35,545 nt of DNA, from positions 1-35,545 of the forward strand of contig JANSWS010000027.1 of the NCBI GenBank assembly GCA_024743355.1, given 5' to 3'. Position numbers and translations under genes: made by a program. Source of the DNA: a bacterium. Its GTDB lineage: Bacteria; Planctomycetota; Planctomycetia; Pirellulales; Pirellulaceae. Shown piece after piece: positions 25,994-35,100 of this stretch. Positions within the stretch are counted from its first letter, which is position 1; each line of letters starts with the position of its first letter. Below the pieces are notes generated by a model. The model saw nothing but the letters and a program-made list of their open reading frames with translations. It had not been told where the DNA came from and did no database searches.

Positions 25994-26926
25994 ATGAACG
26001 AAGGTGTCGTCTTGCAGACTGCAGTTCGGCGGGAGGCTATGGAAGCACAGTTGGTGCTGGAAGCCGCCGCGATTTCCAACGAATTATCGTTCGTTGAGGG
26101 GCGATGGCAGCTGATGGTTGCCATGGATGATGCCAGTCGAGCCAGTGCGGAGCTGGCCGCCTACCAGCAGGAAAAACGCGAGACAGCGACGGAGGGCGAA
26201 AGCCGCTTCCAGCGCCTGCCCGGAGCGGAGCTGGGCGTTTTGTGTTACGCGTCGGTAATCATGCTGCTGGGTTTTCTCTCGGCTTCGTCAGCATTCGGCA
26301 AGGATTGGTACGCGGCCGGTGAAATGGTTGCAGCACGCGTCGTTGCTGGTGAGTACCAGCGATGCTTCACGGCGCTGACGTTGCACGCAGACTCAGGGCA
26401 CATTGCCTCCAATCTGCTGTTTGGATCCTTGTTTGGTTACTTCGCCGGCCAGGCACTGGGCGGTGGCGGCGCTTGGCTGGTAATTTTATTGGGCGGTGCC
26501 TTGGGCAATGCAATGAACGCCTGGGTGCAGCCTGCTCAGCATGTCTCGATTGGCGCATCAACGGCGGTATTTTCCGCCCTGGGCGTCATGGTGGTCTTCG
26601 CCTTCAGGCCCGTGGTGGCCAAGCAACCAGATGGCAGCAGCCAGCGGAATACGCAAGCTGACCAAGAAGCGTCCGACATTATCGGGCATTTCAAACGCTG
26701 GAGCCCACTGGTGGGAGGTGTTTCCCTGCTGGCGCTGCTCGGGGTCGGTGATGAACGCACCGATGTCATCGCGCATGTAACCGGATTCTTTGCCGGGCTG
26801 ATCGTAGGTTGGTTGGGTTGCAGGTTGCCGAGAAAATGGCTGCGAAGTCGCAAATTTCAGTCGCTGATGGGAGTTGCCAGTTGCCTGCTGATCACCCTAG
26901 CCTGGATCGTCGCGCTGAGTGGCTAA
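25994..26926 (+). CDS. Rhomboid-family intramembrane serine protease
   Basis: ATG 25994 gives 310 residues and has GGAG seven bases upstream; a longer frame from 25850 lacks such a site. About 75 N-terminal residues are predicted cytosolic. Seven hydrophobic segments follow, fitting the 6+1 layout of many rhomboids. The second segment begins H136-I-A-S-N140, the conserved His/Asn pair of the oxyanion region. The catalytic serine is S189 in G-A-S-T-A, and the catalytic histidine is H261 in A-H-V-T-G-F-F-A-G. Both dyad residues are therefore present. The charged loop between segments four and five (Q-P-D-G-S-S-Q-R region) is longer than usual. The enzyme cleaves transmembrane substrates; no substrate can be named. 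Confidence 0.88.
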   Translation: MNEGVVLQTAVRREAMEAQLVLEAAAISNELSFVEGRWQLMVAMDDASRASAELAAYQQEKRETATEGESRFQRLPGAELGVLCYASVIMLLGFLSASSAFGKDWYAAGEMVAARVVAGEYQRCFTALTLHADSGHIASNLLFGSLFGYFAGQALGGGGAWLVILLGGALGNAMNAWVQPAQHVSIGASTAVFSALGVMVVFAFRPVVAKQPDGSSQRNTQADQEASDIIGHFKRWSPLVGGVSLLALLGVGDERTDVIAHVTGFFAGLIVGWLGCRLPRKWLRSRKFQSLMGVASCLLITLAWIVALSG

Positions 26927-27124
26927 GGATTTTGTTTCTATTTATTCCGCTGTTTTGACCGGCAGTCATCCTGCATGACTTGACGAAATTGCTGTAGGTT
27001 TGTTGTGCTACGCGAGCTGGTCGCAGAATGGCTCGAGCGGCGGTATTTCGAACGTATCCGAAAACCAATTGCAGGTACTAGCGCGAGATTTTGCCTTGGA
27101 CCAAAACGGAGATTTGGCATAGCG

Positions 27125-28189
27125 ATGGAAAAAGTCATCATGGTGACCGGCGGTTGTGGTTTTATCGGGAGTTGCTTTATTCGGCAGACGCTCGCGGAAA
27201 TTCAAGATGCGGCCGTAGTCAACCTCGACAGAATGACCTACGCCGCAACTCGCACTTCCGTACCAGGCGACTTCGGCAGTCGCTATCGGCTGATTGAAGG
27301 TGATATTGCGGATACGAATCTGGTGACTGAGATACTGACTAAGTATCGGCCGAGCTGCGTGGTCAATTTTGCCGCCGAGTCGCACGTGGATCGCTCGATA
27401 GACCATCCATCCAATTTTGTGATGACCAACGTGGTAGGTACCTTTCAGCTGCTGAATGCGATCCTGGAATGGTGGCGCGGCATGAACATAGGCGCTCAGC
27501 GGCAATTTCGCTTCCTTCACGTTTCCACGGACGAAGTCTACGGTTCGCTAGGAGCGGAAGGATTGTTTAGCGAGGACAGTCAGTATCGTCCGAATTCTCC
27601 TTATTCCGCCTCAAAGGCCGCGTCCGATCACTTTGTGCGGGCTTATCATCACACCTTCGGTTTGCCGGTGCTCACGACCAACTGCTCCAATAACTACGGT
27701 CCATATCAATTCCCAGAGAAATTGATTCCGTTGATGATTCTCAAGTCGATTTCCGGCGAGTCCCTGCCGGTCTACGGTGATGGAAGCAACATTCGCGACT
27801 GGTTGTATGTAGAAGATCATTGTCATGCCATTCGCCGAGTATTGGACGCCGGGCAGCTGGGAGAGGTTTACAATGTGGGAGGACGAACGCAGAAGACCAA
27901 CTTGGAAGTCGTTGAAGCGATTTGCGAGTTGGTCGACGAATTTTCAGAGCCACTACCGGGACATGCGGCTCGCAAGTCACTGATTGAATTTGTCACGGAT
28001 CGTCCCGGGCACGATCAAAGATATGCCGTGGACACCAGCAAGATTCAAAGCGAATTGGGCTGGGAGCCTAAGCAGTCTTTTGAGTCGGGGCTTCGTCAAA
28101 CTGTGAAATGGTATCTGGAACACCATGCCTGGATTGAGGAGGCGCGCGCCAGTAGCTACCAAGGGCAGCGATTGGGGGTTCGGTCATAG
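27125..28189 (+). CDS. rfbB: RfbB/RmlB, dTDP-glucose 4,6-dehydratase
   Basis: This NAD-dependent SDR enzyme converts dTDP-D-glucose to dTDP-4-keto-6-deoxy-D-glucose. ATG 27125 gives 354 residues and puts the Rossmann motif T-G-G-C-G-F-I-G-S at the N-terminus, as expected; a TTG at 27005 would add 40 unconserved residues. Catalytic elements are T135-D136-E137-V-Y-G and the Y160-x3-K164 pair. F-A-A-E-S-H-V-D-R-S-I and N-N-Y-G-P-Y-Q-F-P-E-K are diagnostic of RmlB rather than of other epimerases. A GGAG lies 13 bases upstream. rfbA follows after 114 bp, so both are probably co-expressed for a deoxysugar used in surface polysaccharide. Confidence 0.95.
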   Translation: MEKVIMVTGGCGFIGSCFIRQTLAEIQDAAVVNLDRMTYAATRTSVPGDFGSRYRLIEGDIADTNLVTEILTKYRPSCVVNFAAESHVDRSIDHPSNFVMTNVVGTFQLLNAILEWWRGMNIGAQRQFRFLHVSTDEVYGSLGAEGLFSEDSQYRPNSPYSASKAASDHFVRAYHHTFGLPVLTTNCSNNYGPYQFPEKLIPLMILKSISGESLPVYGDGSNIRDWLYVEDHCHAIRRVLDAGQLGEVYNVGGRTQKTNLEVVEAICELVDEFSEPLPGHAARKSLIEFVTDRPGHDQRYAVDTSKIQSELGWEPKQSFESGLRQTVKWYLEHHAWIEEARASSYQGQRLGVRS

Positions 28190-28303
28190 CCGGAGCATCA
28201 TGAGAGCCCATTCGGTGCAAGTACTCGGAGGGTAAGGACGGACCAGGCGCAGCAAAGTCGTCGCTTTTTGAAGATCAGAGACATTTGTCGGGGAAGTGCA
28301 AGC

Positions 28304-29185
28304 GTGCCAGCAGATCGTAAAGGAATCGTTTTAGCGGGTGGGTCGGGGACACGTCTCCAGCCGATCACTCAAGTCATCAGTAAGCAATTGCTGCCAGTTT
28401 ACGACAAACCCATGATTTACTATCCCATCTCGGTGCTGATGCTGGCCGGCATTCGAGAAATCATGATCATTTCCACGCCCCATGACCTGCCCCTCTACCA
28501 AAAATTACTGGGCGATGGATCGCAGTGGGGGATCCATTTTGAGTTTGCGGAGCAGCCTCGGCCCGAAGGGCTGGCGCAAGCGTTTCTGATCGGGGCGGAT
28601 TTCATTGGTGATGCACCTGTGTCATTGATCTTGGGAGACAACATCTTCTATGGACAGGGCTTTCGACAGATTTTGAAGGAGGTATCGGCGCGTCAGGATG
28701 GGGCGACAATCTTCGCTTATCTGGTCAAGGATCCGGAACGCTACGGGGTGATTGAATTTGATCCACAGGGGCGGGCGGTTTCTTTGGAGGAGAAGCCGTC
28801 CAAGCCCAAGTCCCGTTACGCCGTCCCGGGTCTGTATTTTTACGATAATGATGTCGTCCGCCTTGCCCAGCAAGCAAAGCCTTCCGCTCGTGGGGAGCTG
28901 GAGATCACGGACATCAATCTGCAATATTTGCAAAGCGGGCGCCTGCACGTCCAGCTCTTAACGCGAGGCTTCGCTTGGTTGGACACCGGTACCTTCGAAT
29001 CCCTGAATCAGGCCTCGGGCTTTGTGGAGACGATCGAGTCTCGACAGGGAACCAAAATCTCATGCTTGGAGGAGATCGCCTTCCGCAACGGTTTCATCGA
29101 TCGGGAGCAGTTGCTAGAACTCGCCGCAGGTTTCAAGAGCCCCTATGGCGAATATCTACTTTCCGTTGCCAATGAACTGATCTGA
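28304..29185 (+). CDS. rfbA: RfbA/RmlA, glucose-1-phosphate thymidylyltransferase
   Basis: RmlA joins glucose-1-phosphate and dTTP to give dTDP-glucose, the substrate of RfbB. GTG 28304 is chosen because GGGGAAG (28290-28296) lies seven bases upstream and the resulting 293 residues match the usual length; TTG 28268 would add 12 residues. The nucleotide-binding motif G-G-S-G-T-R-L is at 12-18. [21 protein letters not shown]-x-x-P-K-S and W-L-D-T-G-T are all family signatures. rfbC and rfbD for dTDP-rhamnose are not adjacent, so the end product is open. A tandem-repeat block follows 24 bp downstream. Confidence 0.95.
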   Translation: MPADRKGIVLAGGSGTRLQPITQVISKQLLPVYDKPMIYYPISVLMLAGIREIMIISTPHDLPLYQKLLGDGSQWGIHFEFAEQPRPEGLAQAFLIGADFIGDAPVSLILGDNIFYGQGFRQILKEVSARQDGATIFAYLVKDPERYGVIEFDPQGRAVSLEEKPSKPKSRYAVPGLYFYDNDVVRLAQQAKPSARGELEITDINLQYLQSGRLHVQLLTRGFAWLDTGTFESLNQASGFVETIESRQGTKISCLEEIAFRNGFIDREQLLELAAGFKSPYGEYLLSVANELI

Positions 29186-29209
29186 AGTGCGGGCGGTCCA
29201 CCTTCTGGC

Positions 29210-29326
29210 GAAGGTAGCTACGCTGGCCACAGCGTGGAAAGCGCTGGGGAAGGTAGCTACGCTCGCCAGAGCGTGGAAATCGCTGGCGAAGGTAGCTACG
29301 CTGGCCACAGCGTGGAAAGCCTGTTT
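29210..29326. repeat. Three tandem 39-bp repeats with internal dyads
   Basis: Copies begin at 29210, 29249 and 29288, all with GAAGGTAGCTACGCT. The middle copy differs at a few positions (CGCCAGAG for GGCCACAG, and AAATC for AAAGC). The third copy diverges after GAAAG, where a T-rich stretch begins. Each unit holds an imperfect inverted repeat, ACGCT paired with AGCGT around 6 nt. The block lies 24 bp after rfbA and is non-coding. It may be a dispersed planctomycete intergenic repeat, and with the T tract (29328-29345) it might also serve as a terminator. Confidence 0.85.
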
Positions 29327-29636
29327 CTTTTTTCGTTGTTTTTCGAGTCGCCGCCAGGGCCAATCAGAGATTGAAGTTGGGTATTTTCCCACTCCGGCCC
29401 GGATAGGCCGACTCTCCCGGAATTCCTCGTGAAACTCGGAAAGGGAGAGTTAGTTTACGTGGCTGCAGGCTGCGTAGTTTGAAACTTTGAATTGCTCTGG
29501 AGTCGCCGCGTGGAAGCAAGCAATCAGCCTGAACAGTTGGTAAGATGCCGACTGTTTTCCGAGCTCTCTCCAAGGCAAACTGCTGCGAGCAAGGAATTAC
29601 CTCTAGGCGGATGGAATTGTTACGAAGGCACGGGAT
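29327..29636 (+). other. Leader region of the aquaglyceroporin gene with one hairpin
   Basis: No gene is supported in these 310 bp. A T-rich stretch at the left follows the tandem repeats. ACTCTCCC (29411-29418) is complementary to GGGAGAGT (29443-29450), and TTCC/GGAA pairs can extend the stem inside. The hairpin could be part of a structured leader or a terminator without a T run. No known riboswitch class was recognised. Confidence 0.4.
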
Positions 29637-30383
29637 ATGGCAGCTTGGGTTGCAGAGATCATTGGCACGTTCATGCTGATTCTGTTTGGCAACGGAGTAG
29701 TTGCCAACGTTGTTTTGAAGGGCACGAAAGGCAGTGACTCGGGTTGGATCGTGATCGCTGCAGGTTGGGGCATGGCAGTCTTCATCGGTGCTTTTTGTGC
29801 CAATGATTTCAGCGGGGCGCACCTCAACCCGGCGGTAACGTTGGCTATGCTGCTTGCCGGAAAACTCGATCTGGCAAATGCTGTGGGATACGTGGGTGCA
29901 CAGATGGTGGGGGCCATGTTGGGAGCTGCGGTCGTCTACCTGTTTTACCGTGAGCATTTTAAGATCACCGACGACGCGGACAGCAAGCTCGCATGTTTCG
30001 CCACGGCTCCCGCCATTCGCAATTTCCCACAAGCATTTTTGTGTGAGGTCATCGGAACCTTTGCCTTGATACTGCCCATCTTTCTCATGATTACGCCCAG
30101 CTTAATCCAAGGCGAGCAACCAGCGGCAACGGATCCTGTGCTAGGGCTTGGGTCGCTGGGCTACCTGCCGGTGGGCTTGCTGGTGTTTGCGATCGGAATG
30201 TCACTGGGAGGCACGACCGGGTACGCCATCAATCCAGCTCGTGATCTGGGGCCCCGACTGATACATGCGCTGCTACCCATACCTGGAAAACGCGATAGCG
30301 ATTGGTCTTATGCTTGGGTTCCTATTGCGGGGCCGTTGGTTGGTGGAAGCCTGGCCGCCGGCTTGTATTGGCTCATCCGCTAG
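29637..30383 (+). CDS. Aquaglyceroporin (MIP family, GlpF-like)
   Basis: This six-helix inner-membrane channel has 248 residues, with GAAGG upstream of ATG 29637. The two pore half-helices carry N64-P-A66 in S-G-A-H-L-N-P-A-V-T and N199-P-A-R-D203. An Asp after the second NPAR is typical of glycerol facilitators, whereas water-selective aquaporins usually have Ser there. It therefore likely passes glycerol and small polyols. No glycerol kinase or dehydrogenase is in the window, so the metabolic link is not visible. The sulfatase gene follows after 87 bp. Confidence 0.92.
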   Translation: MAAWVAEIIGTFMLILFGNGVVANVVLKGTKGSDSGWIVIAAGWGMAVFIGAFCANDFSGAHLNPAVTLAMLLAGKLDLANAVGYVGAQMVGAMLGAAVVYLFYREHFKITDDADSKLACFATAPAIRNFPQAFLCEVIGTFALILPIFLMITPSLIQGEQPAATDPVLGLGSLGYLPVGLLVFAIGMSLGGTTGYAINPARDLGPRLIHALLPIPGKRDSDWSYAWVPIAGPLVGGSLAAGLYWLIR

Positions 30384-30470
30384 CTTTCTTCCCGCGATGG
30401 CGAGCTGAGCGTCCGTCATTTCGAAGTAGCCGTTCACGCTTTTCAATGATCGAATTGAGAGGGGTTGTCA

Positions 30471-31847
30471 ATGAAGCGAAGTAACTTGTTTGTTGGCTTG
30501 CTGGTCTGGGGTTGGTGCTCGGCCTTAGGGTTGCCAGTCTTCGCCGAGTCCTCTCAGCCCAATATCGTATTCGTGCTAGTCGACGACATGGGGTACGGCG
30601 ATCTGGGTTGCATGGGCAGCCCGGATATTGCCACTCCGTATATAGACCGCATAGCCGATGAAGGAATCCGCTTCACCGATTTTTACTCCAATGCTCCGGT
30701 TTGTTCGCCCACCCGTTGTGGTTTCATTACCGGTCGTTGGCAACAACGGGTGGGCTTTGAATGGGCTCTGGGCTATACCGCGGAACGCAAGCGTCTCATC
30801 AACGGCAGTTGGCAAGACATAACTCAAATGCACCACGGTATCGGGTTGCCAGCGGAGCAACCCGGCATTGCCAAGATGTTGAAGGCTGCAGGCTACGCCA
30901 CCGGAATTTTCGGCAAATGGCACTTGGGCTACGACGATGAATTCAATCCGCTTCATCATGGATTTGATGAGTATTTTGGCGTGTTGCTGGGGCATGCGGA
31001 TTACTATCGCCATACCTATTACGATGGCACCTACGCCTTGCGTGATGGTCTTGAGTATTCCAAAGCGGAAGGCTATCTGACGGATCTGTTGAACGATCGC
31101 GCGGTTGACTTCATCGAAAAGCATGCTGACGGGCCGTTCTTTCTGTACTTGCCCCACCTGGCCCTGCACGCACCCTTTCAACCGCCGGGCCGTACGGACC
31201 CGCGTGTTACTCAAGCCAATATGCATGAAGGCAGCCGAGAAATTTATCGGGACATGTTGCAACGCATCGATGACGGCGTTGGTCGGATTCTGCAATGCCT
31301 GGAGAAACATGGTCTAGCAGAAAACACCTTGGTGGTACTGTCCAGCGACAATGGCGGCGAGCGGTGGTCTAGAAACCTTCCACTGTTTCACCACAAACGA
31401 ACGTTGTGGGAAGGTGGCATACGCGTCCCTTGCCTGATGCGTTGGCCAGCTGAATTGCGGGCTGGAAAGGTGACTCAGCAAGTAGCCATCACCATGGATT
31501 TAACAGCCACCTTTGTACAAGCCGCCGGAGCTAGTGCTCCTGCCGACTACGTGTTCGATGGAGTCGATTTGCTGCCACTTCTTCGCGGCGACCAGCCGCA
31601 ACAAGAACGGACTTTATATTGGCGTGTGGATCGGGCCAATGATCGTATGCGTGCGATACGTCATGGGAAGTGGAAGTACATCGACGATTCGGGTTCGATG
31701 GATTTGCTGTTCGATTTGGAAGCCGACATTAGCGAGCGTGTCAATTTGGTTTACCAACATCCGCAGATTGTGCGTGAACTCAAGTCACGCTTGGCGGAAT
31801 GGGAAACGGAAATGGATGCGGAACCAAAGACCTTTACCGTGCGTTAG
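30471..31847 (+). CDS. Secreted type I sulfatase
   Basis: ATG 30471 gives 458 residues and has GAGAGGGG six bases upstream. A signal peptide (M-K-R-S, then a Leu/Val/Trp core, cleaved near V-F-A) predicts export. The catalytic C78-S-P-T-R82 motif is the site of formylglycine formation, followed by G-F-I-T-G-R. Metal and sulfate ligands fit D-D-M-G-Y-G-D, G-K-W-H-L-G and S-S-D-N-G-G. The enzyme would cleave sulfate esters, in planctomycetes usually on algal or animal polysaccharides; the substrate cannot be read from sequence. The maturase is not in the window. A Cys directly after the Arg of the motif is somewhat unusual. Confidence 0.93.
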   Translation: MKRSNLFVGLLVWGWCSALGLPVFAESSQPNIVFVLVDDMGYGDLGCMGSPDIATPYIDRIADEGIRFTDFYSNAPVCSPTRCGFITGRWQQRVGFEWALGYTAERKRLINGSWQDITQMHHGIGLPAEQPGIAKMLKAAGYATGIFGKWHLGYDDEFNPLHHGFDEYFGVLLGHADYYRHTYYDGTYALRDGLEYSKAEGYLTDLLNDRAVDFIEKHADGPFFLYLPHLALHAPFQPPGRTDPRVTQANMHEGSREIYRDMLQRIDDGVGRILQCLEKHGLAENTLVVLSSDNGGERWSRNLPLFHHKRTLWEGGIRVPCLMRWPAELRAGKVTQQVAITMDLTATFVQAAGASAPADYVFDGVDLLPLLRGDQPQQERTLYWRVDRANDRMRAIRHGKWKYIDDSGSMDLLFDLEADISERVNLVYQHPQIVRELKSRLAEWETEMDAEPKTFTVR

Positions 31848-32148
31848 TGCCGCAGATTGAAATGTAGCTCCGTGCTAATTCATTTTCCTGCCCGCCATTT
31901 TCCTGCCCCGGTGGAACTGCTTTTTCAATCTACGGCACTAGCCTCCCGTTCATGCACTGGCCCGAGATGGTTTCGAAGCTTGCCTGTGGAAGTGTTTCAT
32001 TGCTTGAATGCCGATCCGCGGTTTGCTAGATTGCGCCCCGTCCCAGCGGCTACGGAAACTTACCGGACTGTCTGGGGCTTAGCCTTTTCTTCCGTTGCTA
32101 CTCAGTGACGGCTCGTCTTCGACAATTCTTTCGACACGGAATGCCCTC
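31848..32148. other. Intergenic region before the giant secreted protein
   Basis: No supported gene occupies these 301 bp. The only structure noted is the direct repeat at 31881-31908. A TTG at 32095 could start the next gene earlier, but no ribosome-binding site favours it. Confidence 0.5.
31881..31908 (+). repeat. Two 13-bp direct repeats
   Basis: CATTTTCCTGCCC occurs at 31881-31893 and 31896-31908, separated by two bases. It lies 34 bp after the sulfatase stop. It may be a small intergenic repeat or a binding site; nothing else marks its role. Confidence 0.7.
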
Positions 32149-35100
32149 ATGCGCAATGGTGGATTTCCGCGGATTCGCTCTTGGCTACGAAGATGGAAAC
32201 GCCAGAAACGGCGTTTTAGAAAACCGCAGCATGAAGAGTTTGAGACGCGACGTGTGCTGGCCTTCGCCTCACCGCCCAACGAGCTGCTCGCCCTGGATGC
32301 GGAAGTTGCGTTTCTAGAAACAGTACGAGTGACTGACAGTGCTTCGGCATCGCTACTATCGGTTTCCCGCGATGGTGGCGTGGAAGTCGTCTTTAGTGAA
32401 GACAATGAATGGCAATCACGACGGAAGTCCTTGACTCTGCCCGGTCCGGTAGTGGCCGCTACCACGACACTCTGGAATCAAGATGCATTCGATGATTTGA
32501 TTCTCTTCACGCAAGACACCATGCTGGTCTTCACCAGTGACAAACTGGGCAATTGGCAAGATGCCCTGTCAGTACCCTTTGAAGGTGTGCTGGATGCGAA
32601 TAGGCATCCGCTCGTGAAGCCGCTGATTACTTATTTGGGCAATGATCCTTGGCCTGACTTATTGCTGACTTTGCCGCAGTCGCAGCAGTTGGCTGTGTTC
32701 CCGGGTGATAATCAGCTGGGATTCACAGCCCCGCGTTACGTCGCCACTACCGGGGAAACACCCATAGCCGCGGCTAGTGGTGATTTCCTGGGTGACGCTT
32801 CGATCGATGTTGTCATCGGTTTTGAGGATGGCTCACTCGAGTTCTACGAAGGCGATGCGGCAGGACAGCTGACTCATCGAAGTGAGCTACGCATTGCAAC
32901 CGACATTGGCGGTCTGGCAGATCTTGTGGCTACCGCTGTTGGCTTGCCATCTGGAAAGAGCGGAATCGTTGTCGCCGGCAACAATGGACTGCTATTGCTG
33001 CGTCCCGATGACCCTACAGTTTCCGAGCCGCTAATTGTCAACGGTGACTTTTTGACGGGGCTGAGCGGCTGGGATACCGAGATTTCTGGACACGCTTCGC
33101 CGTCCTTGATCGGTGAGGCTTTGGCTGGATCTGGCTTTCTGCAGCTGGTCGACAATGGGTCTTTTCTAACTTCGGTCTCGCAGTCCTTCGTTGTTCCGCC
33201 GCCCAACGGTCAGTCCACGCCGACGCTTACTTTCGATTTGCTCTCTGTCGGTTTGCAGCGTGCTTCGGCCGCGGAACTGCCAGATGCCTTCGAAGTATCG
33301 TTGCTCGATGCCGCGACGCTGGCTCCGCTGATCGCCACCCACGATCCTGACTCGACCGCTTTCTTTAACTGGGTAGCCGGGGAGCAAGCGTCTTTCTCGG
33401 CGGATGTGATAGTCCAGGGCAATACGGTTACTGTGGATCTCTCTGGTGTACCCGCCGAGACAGAGGCTGTTCTGTTTTTCGACTTAATCGGGGCCTCTCT
33501 CACGGCTCGTTCAAGCGTAACCATCGACAATGTGAGAGTTGTCCCAACGCCAACTCGAACAGACAATTTCACGGTCGTTCGGTTACCGGGTGAGTTTGCC
33601 GATGTCGATTCGATCGAGATCGGAGATGTGGATGGCGATGGGCAGTCGGACATCGTTGTCAGCGACACCGGGGCATCTAGCTTAATCGTCTTCCACAGCG
33701 ATGGCTCCGATAGCTATGTGGTCGAGCAATTGGATCTGACTGAGTTCGGGGCCCCCGCGTCCATCGCCTTGGGGCCGATGACGAGCCCAGACTCCACGCT
33801 TGACGTTGCCGTCGCAATCGCGGGGACCAGCCAGGTAGTGACTCCGTTGAGAGACGCCATTTCTCGGGGAGAAACGCTACCCACAATCGACTTTGAGTTT
33901 ACTGCGTCGGGCCGAGGGCTCAGGTCTGGCGAAATCGTCGACGAGCAGTTTGCTTCTTTGGGGGCAACCTTTTCAGCTGGTGGAGCGGAGCAGGTCGCCG
34001 TCGTCTTCGACTCCGATCAGCCACCTGTCGGTTTGGAACAACTCGGATCGCCCAATGCGGCTTTCGGTGGACCCGGTGTTGGGGCAGGCGGAGGTTCGGG
34101 AGACGGCATTAATGATCAATCATTGGGGCAGATTCTGGTAGTGGCCGACGAACAGCAGCCGTCGATGCCAAGTCGCACTGGCGGAATGATTGTCGTCGAA
34201 TATGCTTTGCCCACGCGGATCGATGAAGTCCATTTGCTCAACGTCCAGTCCGAACAAACGCAAATTCGACTCTATCGTGCGGATGGCTCGCTGGCGGATT
34301 CAAAATACGCGCTTCCCCTAGGCGAAAACAGCTTCCAGATCGTGACTCTGGAAGCATCCCAGGTCGTTCGCATGGAAATTGTGCTCGACGCGCTGGCAGC
34401 CGTTGCGGCTATCGTGTCAGACCGAGCAGCTGGAACGATACCGCCCTCCCCTACCCGTTTCTATGTGGTGGATCATTCCGACAAAGCATCGTATCGCTAT
34501 TCAAAAGATGGAGATGTTGCGGGTGATTTCTTGATTTCCGGATCGGGGAGTCCACGTGGAGCCGCAACCACGGGTGTGGGAGATCTGCTGTGGGTGGTGA
34601 ACACCAACAAACAGGTGCGGATCTATGACACCAAGACCGATGAGTTGGTGGGAACCTGGCGAGCCAATGAGGTAAGCAGTCCTGAAGGAATCGCCACGGA
34701 TGGCACTGACATATGGATCGTCGATAAATCCAAAGACCGTGTTTACCGTTTTGCGGGTGCTGCGTCGCGCCGCAATGGTAGTCAAAACCCGGCTGACAGT
34801 TTTCGACTCTCCCATGGCAACAAACACCCTTCTGGGATCACGACCGACGGCGAGTTTTTGTGGGTTGTAGACGAACGCAGCCGAAGAGTTTTCGTCTACG
34901 ATCGGCAAGGGCATTGGGTTAATTGGTGGAACCTGGACCCTGATAACGCAGATCCCACCGGGATTACCATTGCTCCCGATAGTCAGGGAGTTTGGGTCGT
35001 GGATTCGCGCGATCGGCGTGTTTATGAATATGCGCAGCGAACGATGGCCTACCAAGGGAGTCAACTCGCCTGGGCCGGATTTAATCTATCGACGGAAAAC

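Noticed and set aside
26978-27005. TTGACG before rfbB as a -35 element
   Set aside because: No -10-like hexamer at suitable spacing.
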